Below, in pieces: positions 1-7,643 of a stretch of DNA of 64,000 nt; position 1 is the first letter of the stretch; the number at the start of each line of letters is the position of its first letter. The DNA comes from JACMMS01 sp043758775. GTDB lineage: Bacteria; Pseudomonadota; Gammaproteobacteria; Burkholderiales; Methylophilaceae. The notes under the pieces were generated by a model that was given only the letters and a program-made list of their open reading frames with translations, was not told where the DNA came from and made no database searches. Where the stretch lies: NCBI GenBank assembly GCA_043758775.1, contig JAYVMU010000037.1:1-64000 (forward strand), read 5' to 3'. Both the position numbers and the translations under genes were made by a program.

Positions 1-18
1 CTTATCAGTTGTTCAGTT

Positions 19-30
19 TGTTAAAGAGCT
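19..30 (-). promoter_or_regulatory. rRNA leader boxA antitermination site
   Basis: Read leftward the sequence is AGCTCTTTAACA, one base from the E. coli rrn boxA TGCTCTTTAACA. It lies about 60 bp downstream of a strong leftward promoter, where NusB/NusE-dependent antitermination sites sit in rRNA leaders. The 16S gene itself would begin beyond the left edge and is not seen here. Confidence 0.8.
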
Positions 31-87
31 TTACTGCTCAAGATCCCTTTCAGAATCTTGCGTTGCCGTAACAACGAAGAGGTGCGC

Positions 88-115
88 ATTATACAGAGCT
101 TTTAGTGCCGGTCAA
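88..115 (-). promoter_or_regulatory. rRNA operon promoter (leftward)
   Basis: Read leftward, TTGACC (115-110) and a perfect TATAAT (93-88) are separated by 16 bp. Directly downstream is a GC-rich discriminator (GCGC), as in stringently controlled rRNA promoters. Directly upstream (about 116-150) is an A/T-only tract like an UP element. With the boxA at 19-30 this is the promoter of an rRNA operon running off the left edge. The elements are seen; stringent control is inferred from the family. Confidence 0.85.
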
Positions 116-196
116 TCATTTAATTAAAATATTTTATTTAACTAAATCATTACGATTAACCAGCTTAAAAACGACCTACATAATCTTGTTATTTTT

Positions 197-273
197 TGGT
201 TGCGGGAACAGGATTTGAACCTGTGACCTTCGGGTTATGAGCCCGACGAGCTGCCAGACTGCTCCATCCCGCG
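197..273 (-). tRNA. initiator tRNA-fMet (CAT)
   Basis: A 77-nt cloverleaf read leftward, with the CAT anticodon at 239-237 and an encoded CCA end. Initiator hallmarks are visible: an unpaired C1-A72 at the top of the acceptor stem and three G-C pairs at the base of the anticodon stem (GGG/CCC flanking the loop). It starts protein synthesis as formyl-methionyl-tRNA. It lies upstream of, and co-directional with, the rRNA promoter, but has its own promoter. Confidence 0.97.
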
Positions 274-278
274 TCCGA

Positions 279-309
279 CTCGACGCCACTAAATACATGC
301 TGCGTCGAG
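279..309 (-). other. Leader hairpin of tRNA-fMet
   Basis: A perfect 8-bp inverted repeat (CTCGACGC at 279-286, GCGTCGAG at 302-309) sits between the tRNA promoter and the tRNA 5' end. It would form a stem in the 5' leader that RNase P removes. Its role, if any, in processing or stability is unknown. Confidence 0.5.
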
Positions 310-316
310 AAGTGAG

Positions 317-345
317 ATTCTAGCAAACTCTGCCTATGCACGCAA
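317..345 (-). promoter_or_regulatory. Promoter of tRNA-fMet
   Basis: Read leftward: TTGCGT (345-340), a 17-bp spacer, then TAGAAT (322-317). This is a good sigma-70 promoter about 45 bp upstream of the tRNA. Confidence 0.65.
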
Positions 346-405
346 GCTGTATCGATGTTTTTTATTGTGGTGTTTGCATGCTCTATTGTCTATGAAACAT
401 GGGGA

Positions 406-1089
406 TTACTTAGCAACCGCACCAAAAACCTTTTTAATCAAGCTGCTAGCTTGTCCGACGGGGTCTTTACGAATGGCAGCTTCTTCTTGCGCCATCATGA
501 CATAAACACCATCCAGAGCTTTTTGGGTGACATATTGCTCTAAATTAGCATCTTCCTTTTTCACCAAGCCATATTTGCTGCCCATTGCAGCAAACTTATC
601 GTATTGCTGTGCAAGCTGCACTTTTTCCGTCGCTTTAGTCACGATTGGCAAAAACTTCTCAGCCATCGGGCCAGAGGTTGTCTTTTTGAAATATTGTGTG
701 GCCGCATCATTGCCACCCGTCAGAATCGCTTTTGCATCTGTAACAGTCATTTTTTTCACTGAATTTACTAATAATGCTTTTGCTTCTGGCACGGCAGCTT
801 CAGCCGCACGATTCATTTTAAGCACTAAATCATCAGCCTGTTTACCCATACCAAACATGCGCATCATTTTTTCAGCTTTTTGCATATTTTCTGGTAGTGG
901 AATTTTTACATCTGGGTTTTTAAAAAAGCCATCTACTGCGCCCAGCTTGCCAACCGCATTACCCGCACCTTGTATTAAAGCATCTTTAAGACCGCCACTC
1001 GCCTCGGTATTAGTCAGATCATTAATACCTAGAGCATAGGCATGTGTAGCAAATATCGCAAAAATAATGGCAGTAACTAATCTTCTCAT
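406..1089 (-). CDS. DUF4197 family secreted protein
   Basis: A 227-residue protein with a clear Sec signal peptide (MRR, then a hydrophobic stretch ending AYA about residue 19). The mature part is the DUF4197 fold: all-helical, with the typical LKDALIQGAGNAV start and a KALDGVY segment near the C-terminus. DUF4197 proteins are exported proteins of unknown function in proteobacteria. The gene stands alone between the tRNA and glgP, with a terminator-like hairpin just upstream at 1167-1203 that separates it from glgP. Family assignment is from recognised motifs; no function can be given. Confidence 0.85.
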   Translation of the reverse strand: MRRLVTAIIFAIFATHAYALGINDLTNTEASGGLKDALIQGAGNAVGKLGAVDGFFKNPDVKIPLPENMQKAEKMMRMFGMGKQADDLVLKMNRAAEAAVPEAKALLVNSVKKMTVTDAKAILTGGNDAATQYFKKTTSGPMAEKFLPIVTKATEKVQLAQQYDKFAAMGSKYGLVKKEDANLEQYVTQKALDGVYVMMAQEEAAIRKDPVGQASSLIKKVFGAVAK

Positions 1090-1166
1090 GATGGCTCCTA
1101 GGTTTTATTGAACATTTTTAGTTTGTCATTTCTCATTAATACTTAATATCTGCACTAAAAAGAAAT

Positions 1167-1203
1167 AAACCCAATCATAACGCTTTTAGCCATGATTGGG
1201 TTT
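1167..1203 (-). terminator. Rho-independent terminator after glgP
   Basis: A 12-bp stem (AAACCCAATCAT / ATGATTGGGTTT) with a 13-nt loop. Read leftward it is followed by a T-rich run (ATTTCTTTTTAG). It lies 38 bp past the glgP stop. Confidence 0.75.
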
Positions 1204-1241
1204 ACCTGATACGTCAACTTAAAGTTTAAAAAATTATTATT

Positions 1242-3812
1242 TTATGTGCGTTTCAAAGAAGATACTTTCCAGATATTTTTAGCATATTCGGCTATCGTTC
1301 TGTCACTGGAGAATTTAGCCATACGTGCAACGTTAAGTATTGCGCGACGCGTCCATTCTTCAGCATCATGATAAACCGCACTGACTTCATCTTGCTTTGC
1401 GATGTAGCTTGCGTAATCTGCCAGCAATAAGTAATTGTCACCCTTTTCTAGCAAAGCATCGAAAATGGCTTGATAGCGGCTAGGCTCCTCTACTGAAAAG
1501 AAGCCATCAGCTATCATATCCAACACTACTTTTAGCTCGGCATTGCCATGGTAATAATCCCAAGGATTGTAGCCACTGGCTTTAGTTGCAGCGACTTCTG
1601 GCGTAGTTAAACCAAAAATAAAGATGTTGTCATCACCCACTTCCTCTTTAATTTCAACGTTTGCACCATCCAAAGTTCCGATGGTGAGCGCACCATTCAG
1701 CGCCATCTTCATATTACCGGTACCCGAGGCCTCGGTGCCTGCTGTTGAAATCTGCTCTGATAAATCACTGCCTGGAAATAAAATCTCTGCTGCTGATACT
1801 TTATAATCAGGATAAAACACGACTTTGAGCTTATCGCCTACAGCAGGGTCATTATTCACAATATCAGCAACATCGTTAATCAGGCGAATAATAAGTTTCG
1901 CCATCCAATAGCCAGGGGCCGCTTTACCACCAAAGATGACCGTGCGCGGTGTGATATTGCTATATTTACCACTCGCTCCATCTTTGCGAATACGGTTATA
2001 CAAAGTAATCACGTGCAATAAATTCAGCAATTGACGTTTGTATTCATGAATACGCTTGATTTGTACATCAAATAAGCTATTAGGATTAAGCTCTATACCA
2101 GTCAGCTTTTCAATTTTCTGTGCTAAACGTACTTTATTGTCGCGTTTAACGGCGCGGAAAGCTTTGCGAAAATCAGCATCATCAGCCAAAGGTGTTAATT
2201 TGACCAGCTGCGTTAAGTCCTTCTTAAAATCTTCGCCAATTGCGCTGGCAATGAGTTTAGTTAATTCAGGATTCGCTTGATTGAGCCAGCGACGTGGCGT
2301 AATGCCATTAGTCACATTGATAATTTTTCCTGGGTAAATACGCTCAAAATCTGCAAATAATGTCGTTTTTAATAATTCACTATGCAAAGCGGCCACACCA
2401 TTAACCGTATGGCTACCAACTATCGCCAAATGAGCCATGCGTACACGGCGACCATGTGTTTCATCAATAATCGAGACGCGCCTTAATAAGTCTGTATCAC
2501 CTGGGAATTGATGATTCACCATATGCAGAAATCGGTAATTAATCTCATAAATAATATCCAGATGGCGCGGCAATAGACTACCAAACAATTCAATTGACCA
2601 AGTTTCCAAAGCCTCTGGCATCAAAGTGTGATTGGTGTAGGCAAAGATTTTACCTACTAAGCTCCATGCCAAATCCCAAGCCAGATGATGTACATCGACT
2701 AGCTGATACATCATTTCTGCCACACCAATTGCAGGATGTGTATCATTCAGTTGAATAGCAATTTTTTCTGGCAATAATTTCCAGTCGCTAGGTTTTTTGA
2801 TGTCATGCACGGATAAGAAACGGCGTAAAATATCTTGAATAGAGGCTGAAACAAAGAAATATTGTTGCTTTAAACGTAACTCACGCCCAGAATAAGAAGC
2901 GTCATTCGGGTAAAGTATCTTTGTAATTCTTTCAGTCTCGTTACGTTCTTCAACTGCTTTTTCATAATTACCTTCATTAAAATGACACAAATCGAATTCG
3001 CGCGTTGCTTTAGCAGACCATAAACGTAGATTATTAACAGTTACAGTATCATACCCAGACACTGGCACGTCATACGCCATAGCTACCACATGTTCAGCTT
3101 CTACCCAGCGATGCTCTATGCCATGTTCGGTGTTAAATTGCATGGTTTTACCAAAAAATTTCACATCATAAGCAGCTTCAGGGCGTTGAAACTCCCAAAT
3201 ATTGCCGTAACGCAACCAACTATCTGGATTTTCAATTTGTTGGCCATTTTCAATCGATTGCTTAAACATACCGTACTCATAACGAATACCGTAACCCGTC
3301 GCAGGAATATCCATAGTCGCCATGGAATCCAGAAAGCAAGCGGCTAAACGCCCCAAGCCACCATTACCTAAAGCAGCATCTGGCTCCATTTCAGCTACTT
3401 CTTCCATCTTTCGACCCAATGCAATTAAGCCTGAGCTAACGTCATCTTTAATGCACTCATTCAGTGCAGCATTAGTCAGCATACGCCCAATCAAAAATTC
3501 AAGTGAAAGATAGTAGACGCGCTTTGGATCTTGTGCGTAATAGGCTTCTGCAGTTTCTGCCCAGCGCTCAATTATATGATCACGTACTGTATAAGCGGTT
3601 GCTGCATACCAATCGCGTGGCGTGGCTGTACTAGCCGTTTTAAAGCAGGAAAAACCGAGATGACTCTGCAACGCCTCACTCATCGGTGTATTGCCACACG
3701 GCACTAGTGGCGTAGCAGGAGAGATTCTTTTGAGCTTAGTCTTTACGGTAACGCCAAGTTTAGCTTTAGTTATTTTTGATTCGGATTTTGCAGTAGTTTT
3801 AGTGGTAGCCAT
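1242..3812 (-). CDS. glgP: Glycogen/starch/maltodextrin phosphorylase
   Basis: A pyridoxal-phosphate enzyme that releases glucose-1-phosphate from alpha-1,4-glucans. The 856 residues cover the whole GT35 family: the YYLSLEFLIGRML motif near residue 100, NDTHPAIGVAEMM in the middle, and the PLP-lysine region EASGTGNMKMALNGALT near residue 700. Family members are usually about 815 residues. The excess is an N-terminal extension of roughly 40 residues rich in Lys, Thr and Ala, before the conserved LGFSCFKTASTATPRDWYAA region. It is transcribed alone, with a terminator on each side. No other glycogen genes are nearby. Confidence 0.95.
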   Translation of the reverse strand: MATTKTTAKSESKITKAKLGVTVKTKLKRISPATPLVPCGNTPMSEALQSHLGFSCFKTASTATPRDWYAATAYTVRDHIIERWAETAEAYYAQDPKRVYYLSLEFLIGRMLTNAALNECIKDDVSSGLIALGRKMEEVAEMEPDAALGNGGLGRLAACFLDSMATMDIPATGYGIRYEYGMFKQSIENGQQIENPDSWLRYGNIWEFQRPEAAYDVKFFGKTMQFNTEHGIEHRWVEAEHVVAMAYDVPVSGYDTVTVNNLRLWSAKATREFDLCHFNEGNYEKAVEERNETERITKILYPNDASYSGRELRLKQQYFFVSASIQDILRRFLSVHDIKKPSDWKLLPEKIAIQLNDTHPAIGVAEMMYQLVDVHHLAWDLAWSLVGKIFAYTNHTLMPEALETWSIELFGSLLPRHLDIIYEINYRFLHMVNHQFPGDTDLLRRVSIIDETHGRRVRMAHLAIVGSHTVNGVAALHSELLKTTLFADFERIYPGKIINVTNGITPRRWLNQANPELTKLIASAIGEDFKKDLTQLVKLTPLADDADFRKAFRAVKRDNKVRLAQKIEKLTGIELNPNSLFDVQIKRIHEYKRQLLNLLHVITLYNRIRKDGASGKYSNITPRTVIFGGKAAPGYWMAKLIIRLINDVADIVNNDPAVGDKLKVVFYPDYKVSAAEILFPGSDLSEQISTAGTEASGTGNMKMALNGALTIGTLDGANVEIKEEVGDDNIFIFGLTTPEVAATKASGYNPWDYYHGNAELKVVLDMIADGFFSVEEPSRYQAIFDALLEKGDNYLLLADYASYIAKQDEVSAVYHDAEEWTRRAILNVARMAKFSSDRTIAEYAKNIWKVSSLKRT

Positions 3813-3951
3813 ATCGTATAACTTTCAAAGAATGTGCAAATGATGTTTTAGCAAACAGTTGTGTCAGTTACTATATTTACAACTTAATAAGTACAATTCT
3901 AGCAAATGCCGAGCCAACTTCCTAAGCAAACCTAATATTGCAGCACATAAA

Positions 3952-3987
3952 ATAAATGCCCACAACTTTTTAGTTGTGGGCATTTAT
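3952..3987 (-). terminator. Terminator after htpG
   Basis: A 16-bp perfect stem (3952-3967 with 3972-3987) closed by a 4-nt T loop, 46 bp past the htpG stop. Read leftward it is followed by a T-rich stretch. It would end htpG transcripts before glgP. Confidence 0.8.
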
Positions 3988-4033
3988 AGTTTCTAGCTGT
4001 ACTTTAGTCTACAAATACATAACATACATAGGA

Positions 4034-5932
4034 CTAAACCAACAAGTTATTCATGCGCTTCACAAAACTGGCAGGATCTTGCAACTGCCCACCTTCTGCC
4101 AACAAAGCCTGATCAAATAACACATTGGCAAAATCATTAAACTTGGCTTCATCTGTCTCAGTTTTTAAACGCTGCACCAATTTGTGGCTGGGGTTAATTT
4201 CTAGCACAGGCTTACTATCTGGTGTATTTTGTCCAGCGGCTTTAAGTATACGCTCTAAATTACCTGACATATCATGCGCACCTGCGACCAAACAGGCTGG
4301 AGAATCAGTTAAACGATGCGTCACGCGTACTTCTTTCACTTGATCACCCAAACTGGCTTTAATCTTTTCAATTAGCTCTTTAGCTTCATCTTCAATTTTT
4401 TTCTGTGCTTCTTTTTCAGACTCATCTTCCAGCTTACCCAAATCCAAATCACCTTTGGCTACAGACTGCAGTTTCTTACCAGCAAACTCAGTCAAGCTGC
4501 CGAGCAACCACTCGTCTACACGATCACTCATTAACAAAACTTCCAGGCCTTTTTTACGGAAAATCTCCAAGTGCGGTGAGTGTTGCGCAGCAGCAAAACT
4601 ATCCGCCGTGATGTAGTAAATAGCTTCTTGGCCCTCTTTCATGCGGCTGATGTAATCATCAAAGCTGACATTTTGCGTGTCATTATCGGCATGCGTACTG
4701 GCGAAACGTAACAATCCTGCAATTTTTTCTTTATTAGCAAAGTCCTCGCCCGGGCCTTCTTTTATTACACGGCCAAATTCAGCCCAAAACTTAGCGTAGT
4801 CTTCTGGTTTATCTTTAGCTAAATCTTCTAATAAACCCAACACTTTTTTCACTGAACCGGCTTTAATGTTATCAACATCTTTGCTGTCTTGCAGAATCTC
4901 ACGTGATACGTTCAATGGTAAGTCAGCGCTATCAATGACACCACGCACAAAACGCAGGTATTGTGGCATGAGTTTTTCTGCATCCTCCATAATAAAAACG
5001 CGCTTCACATACAGTTTAATACCATGACGGCGGTCACGTTCATATAAATCAAATGGTGCTTTGCTTGGAACATAAAGCAATGAAATATACTCTTGCTTGC
5101 CTTCTACACGACTATGACTCCAGCTTAATGGATTTTCAAAATCGTGTGAAACGTGTTTGTAAAATTCTTGATACTCTTCTTCAGTGATATCGTTTTTGCT
5201 ACGCGCCCATAATGCAGAAGCGCGGTTTACTGTTTCATCTTCATCTGTTGGCACTTGCTCGCCATCTTTCCATTCCGATTTTTGCATGACAATCGGCAAG
5301 GTAATGTGGTCAGAATATTTGCGAATAATGGTTTTTAATTTCCAGTCATTCAGAAACTCCTCTTCTGCTTCGCGTAAATGCAAGGTTACTTCAGTACCGC
5401 GATTGGCTTTTTCAACGGTTTCCAGCGTGTAGTCACCTTCACCTGCTGATTCCCATTTGACGCCATGAATAGTGCCAGCGCGACGCGTCGTCAAGGTGAC
5501 TTTATCAGCAACAATAAAGGCTGAATAAAAGCCTACGCCAAACTGACCAATTAAATTGGCATCTTTTGCTTGATCACCAGTGAGTGCGCTAAAAAATTCT
5601 TTAGTACCTGATTTGGCAATCGTACCGATATTGCTCACCACTTCATCGCGATTCATACCAATACCGTTATCGCTGATTGTAACGGTGCGTGCAGCTTTAT
5701 CAAATGCCACACGGATTTTCAGTTCAGAATCATTTTCATACAAACTGCCATCTGCCAATGCTTCAAACCGCAACTTATCGGCCGCATCGGATGCGTTGGA
5801 AATCAACTCACGCAACACGATTTCTTTATTGCTATACAAGGAGTGAATCATTAATTGTAAAAGCTGTTTTACTTCAGCCTGAAAAGCCAGTTTTTCTTGA
5901 GGCTTATTTTCTTTTGCTGCTTCTGTCGTCAT
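4034..5932 (-). CDS. htpG: Molecular chaperone HtpG (Hsp90)
   Basis: An ATP-dependent cytosolic Hsp90 chaperone of 632 residues, normal length. The N-terminal GHKL ATPase carries ELISNASDAADKLR, the DNGIGM motif and GQFGVGFYSAF. The middle domain has YVKRVFIMED and the arginine segment LPLNVSREILQ. The C-terminal dimerisation domain follows. A heat-shock type promoter lies immediately upstream (5971-5998) and a strong terminator downstream, so it is a single-gene unit. It is divergent from the ECF sigma-factor gene. Confidence 0.98.
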   Translation of the reverse strand: MTTEAAKENKPQEKLAFQAEVKQLLQLMIHSLYSNKEIVLRELISNASDAADKLRFEALADGSLYENDSELKIRVAFDKAARTVTISDNGIGMNRDEVVSNIGTIAKSGTKEFFSALTGDQAKDANLIGQFGVGFYSAFIVADKVTLTTRRAGTIHGVKWESAGEGDYTLETVEKANRGTEVTLHLREAEEEFLNDWKLKTIIRKYSDHITLPIVMQKSEWKDGEQVPTDEDETVNRASALWARSKNDITEEEYQEFYKHVSHDFENPLSWSHSRVEGKQEYISLLYVPSKAPFDLYERDRRHGIKLYVKRVFIMEDAEKLMPQYLRFVRGVIDSADLPLNVSREILQDSKDVDNIKAGSVKKVLGLLEDLAKDKPEDYAKFWAEFGRVIKEGPGEDFANKEKIAGLLRFASTHADNDTQNVSFDDYISRMKEGQEAIYYITADSFAAAQHSPHLEIFRKKGLEVLLMSDRVDEWLLGSLTEFAGKKLQSVAKGDLDLGKLEDESEKEAQKKIEDEAKELIEKIKASLGDQVKEVRVTHRLTDSPACLVAGAHDMSGNLERILKAAGQNTPDSKPVLEINPSHKLVQRLKTETDEAKFNDFANVLFDQALLAEGGQLQDPASFVKRMNNLLV

Positions 5933-5970
5933 TTATTAAATCTCCATGCTGGTCAATACGATACTTGTTA

Positions 5971-5998
5971 AGATGGAGATAGCTTAATTTTTTTCAAG
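5971..5998 (-). promoter_or_regulatory. Sigma-32 (heat-shock) type promoter of htpG
   Basis: Read leftward: CTTGAAA (5998-5992), 13-bp spacer, CTCCATCT (5978-5971). The RpoH consensus is CTTGAAA, 11-16 bp, CCCCATnT, so there is one mismatch. It ends 38 bp before the htpG start codon. htpG is a known RpoH target in other proteobacteria. Confidence 0.75.
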
Positions 5999-6056
5999 TA
6001 TTTTTAGCGATTGGGCGACGGATAATTCTTTTTAATCCGTTTAACTTCTTAAAGCA

Positions 6057-6081
6057 AACTTAAATGTATGCGTGGGTCGAA
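6057..6081 (+). promoter_or_regulatory. Candidate ECF-type promoter of the sigma-factor cassette
   Basis: AACTT at 6057-6061 and GTCGAA at 6076-6081 lie 16 bp apart counted from AAC to GTC, the layout of many ECF promoters (AAC, 16-17 bp, GTC). It would give a leader of about 18 nt before the TTG start at 6106. Autoregulation by the downstream sigma factor is inferred from this arrangement. Confidence 0.4.
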
Positions 6082-6105
6082 ACAACAACATGAAAGAACC
6101 TATCA

Positions 6106-6645
6106 TTGATTGACTCTGACGCAGAGCTTTTAGCACAAATTGCGCAAGGCAACCAAGTGGCTATTAAACAAATGGTGTCGAATAAACTACCACGCTTATT
6201 GGCATTAGCTACGCGCATACTCAATAATCGCGCAGAAGCTGAAGATGTAGCACAAGAAACCTTTTTAAAAATCTGGAAACAAGCACCAACATGGCAAGCT
6301 GATTTGGCCAAGTTTGATACATGGATGCATCGAGTAGCACTCAACCTATGTTATGACAGGCTACGCAATAAAGGTGAAGGCGCTAGTCAAGAGCTAGATG
6401 ATGAGAATGATTACGTAGACTTAAGCTTAAAGCCTGATGAAAAACTCATTGCAAATCAGCAAAAAAACCTTGTCAGCATTGCCCTGAAAGCTTTGCCAAA
6501 TCGGCAACGTGAGGCCTTGGTGCTACAGTATTATCAGGAGCTATCTAATATTGAAACGGCTTCAATCATGCGCATCAGCATTGATGCGCTGGAAAGCTTG
6601 TTATCAAGAGCGCGACGCAACATGCGTGCACTATTAACTAACTAA
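6106..6645 (+). CDS. ECF-family RNA polymerase sigma factor
   Basis: A 179-residue extracytoplasmic-function sigma factor. Region 2 contains RAEAEDVAQETFLKIWKQ, and region 4 contains the helix-turn-helix start LPNRQREALVLQYYQELSN. It would redirect RNA polymerase to a small set of envelope genes. The start is TTG at 6106: the ATG at 6090 is out of frame and hits a stop, and upstream in this frame a stop lies at 6091. It is followed 21 bp later by a matching anti-sigma gene, then by a periplasmic sensor-like gene and two genes for DUF1800/DUF1501 proteins, all rightward. This is a different sigma factor from the RpoE at 32-33 kb. Confidence 0.9.
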   Translation: MIDSDAELLAQIAQGNQVAIKQMVSNKLPRLLALATRILNNRAEAEDVAQETFLKIWKQAPTWQADLAKFDTWMHRVALNLCYDRLRNKGEGASQELDDENDYVDLSLKPDEKLIANQQKNLVSIALKALPNRQREALVLQYYQELSNIETASIMRISIDALESLLSRARRNMRALLTN

Positions 6646-6666
6646 AAGTAATACGAAGGAAGCCTT

Positions 6667-7113
6667 GTGAAAAACATGATGACAACAGAACGGTTTAAAC
6701 AACTTGCTAGTGCTTATGGCGCAGATTTAAAACGCTGGCCAGCTGCAGAGCGAGAGGCCGCCCTGCAATTTACTCAGCAACAAGAAATAAATAACTTGAT
6801 AGATGATGAGTTGGCGCTAGATGATTTGCTTGCTGACCATTCTGTAGCCATTGATAGTAGTGCATTAGCCAATACAATTTTTACTGATGCGCTCACTATC
6901 CATAATAAGCAGTTTAATATTTGGCAGAAATTATCAATACTCTGGTCTGAACTTGGGATCAATGGCTTTGGCTTATTAGGTGCAGGACTAGCAAGCGCGA
7001 TGGCCGGTGTTTTTTGTGTATCATTACTAACTTCTACTATGTTACCTAATGATAGTGCTAACGGAATAAATAGTGCATCAGAATATGTCGACTATGGTCA
7101 GGATTGGAGATAA
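6667..7113 (+). CDS. Putative membrane anti-sigma factor
   Basis: A 148-residue protein with a soluble N-terminus and one membrane helix near residues 97-123 (GFGLLGAGLASAMAGVFCV). The N-terminal YGADLKRWPAAERE motif is typical of proteins encoded directly after ECF sigma factors in proteobacteria. By position and topology it is the inhibitor of the sigma factor at 6106. It starts at GTG 6667, with AAGGA at 6656-6660, six bases upstream. ATG codons at 6676 and 6679 are alternatives with worse spacing. Anti-sigma function is inferred. Confidence 0.7.
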   Translation: MKNMMTTERFKQLASAYGADLKRWPAAEREAALQFTQQQEINNLIDDELALDDLLADHSVAIDSSALANTIFTDALTIHNKQFNIWQKLSILWSELGINGFGLLGAGLASAMAGVFCVSLLTSTMLPNDSANGINSASEYVDYGQDWR

Positions 7114-7115
7114 TA

Positions 7116-7592
7116 ATGATCACAAGAAAAATTAAATGGGTATTAGCGACCTCATTAATTTTGAACATATTTTTACTCAGTTGCATTGTAAGTGGCACTT
7201 ATCATCTGTTTTGGTCAAATGCAGCACCTTTGGCAAATAAACCCGTGCAGAACGCTTTACGCTTTGCAGCAGATGGTTTAAGTCTTGAACGTCAACAAGC
7301 TTTTCAAAAATTACTTCGTGAAACACGTCGTGAGGCCAAACCGTTCATTAAAGCAGCTCAGGTAGCACGCACCGATGTGAGAGCTTTATTAGCTGCACCA
7401 GAATTTGACAGAGGTGCCATTTCAATAGCGTTAGCACATGCACGTGAAGCCGATATAGCACTACGTTTACGCATTGAAGCGAGTTTAATTAATTTTGCTG
7501 AAAGCTTAAGCCCCGAGGAACGTGAAAAATTTGCCGAGGGTTTAGCGCGTCAAGGTCCTTTACGACAAATGCCTCCACCTAAGAAACCTTAG
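7116..7592 (+). CDS. Periplasmic sensor-like protein (Metal_resist/CpxP-like)
   Basis: A 158-residue protein with one N-terminal membrane helix (about residues 7-29, then a periplasmic domain). The helical domain carries LSLERQQAFQKLLRETRRE and LSPEEREKFAEGL, resembling the heavy-metal-resistance / CnrX / Spy-CpxP superfamily. Such proteins sense periplasmic stress or metal and often pair with an ECF sigma and anti-sigma, as here. The ATG at 7116 is preferred: GGAG lies seven bases before it, and it begins two bases after the anti-sigma stop. No cysteine- or histidine-rich metal site is obvious, so the signal sensed is unknown. It ends in a Pro/Lys-rich tail. Confidence 0.65.
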   Translation: MITRKIKWVLATSLILNIFLLSCIVSGTYHLFWSNAAPLANKPVQNALRFAADGLSLERQQAFQKLLRETRREAKPFIKAAQVARTDVRALLAAPEFDRGAISIALAHAREADIALRLRIEASLINFAESLSPEEREKFAEGLARQGPLRQMPPPKKP

Positions 7593-7643
7593 CGAGCAGA
7601 ATTTGAGCATTAAATTGCTTATTAAAATAATTGGGCAGAAAAT

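Noticed and set aside
527..1039. Open frame opposite the DUF4197 gene
   Set aside because: Mirror of the DUF4197 codons with no recognisable family and no upstream signals.
6060..6344. Open frame opposite the ECF sigma gene
   Set aside because: Antisense shadow; the rightward frame has clear sigma regions 2 and 4.
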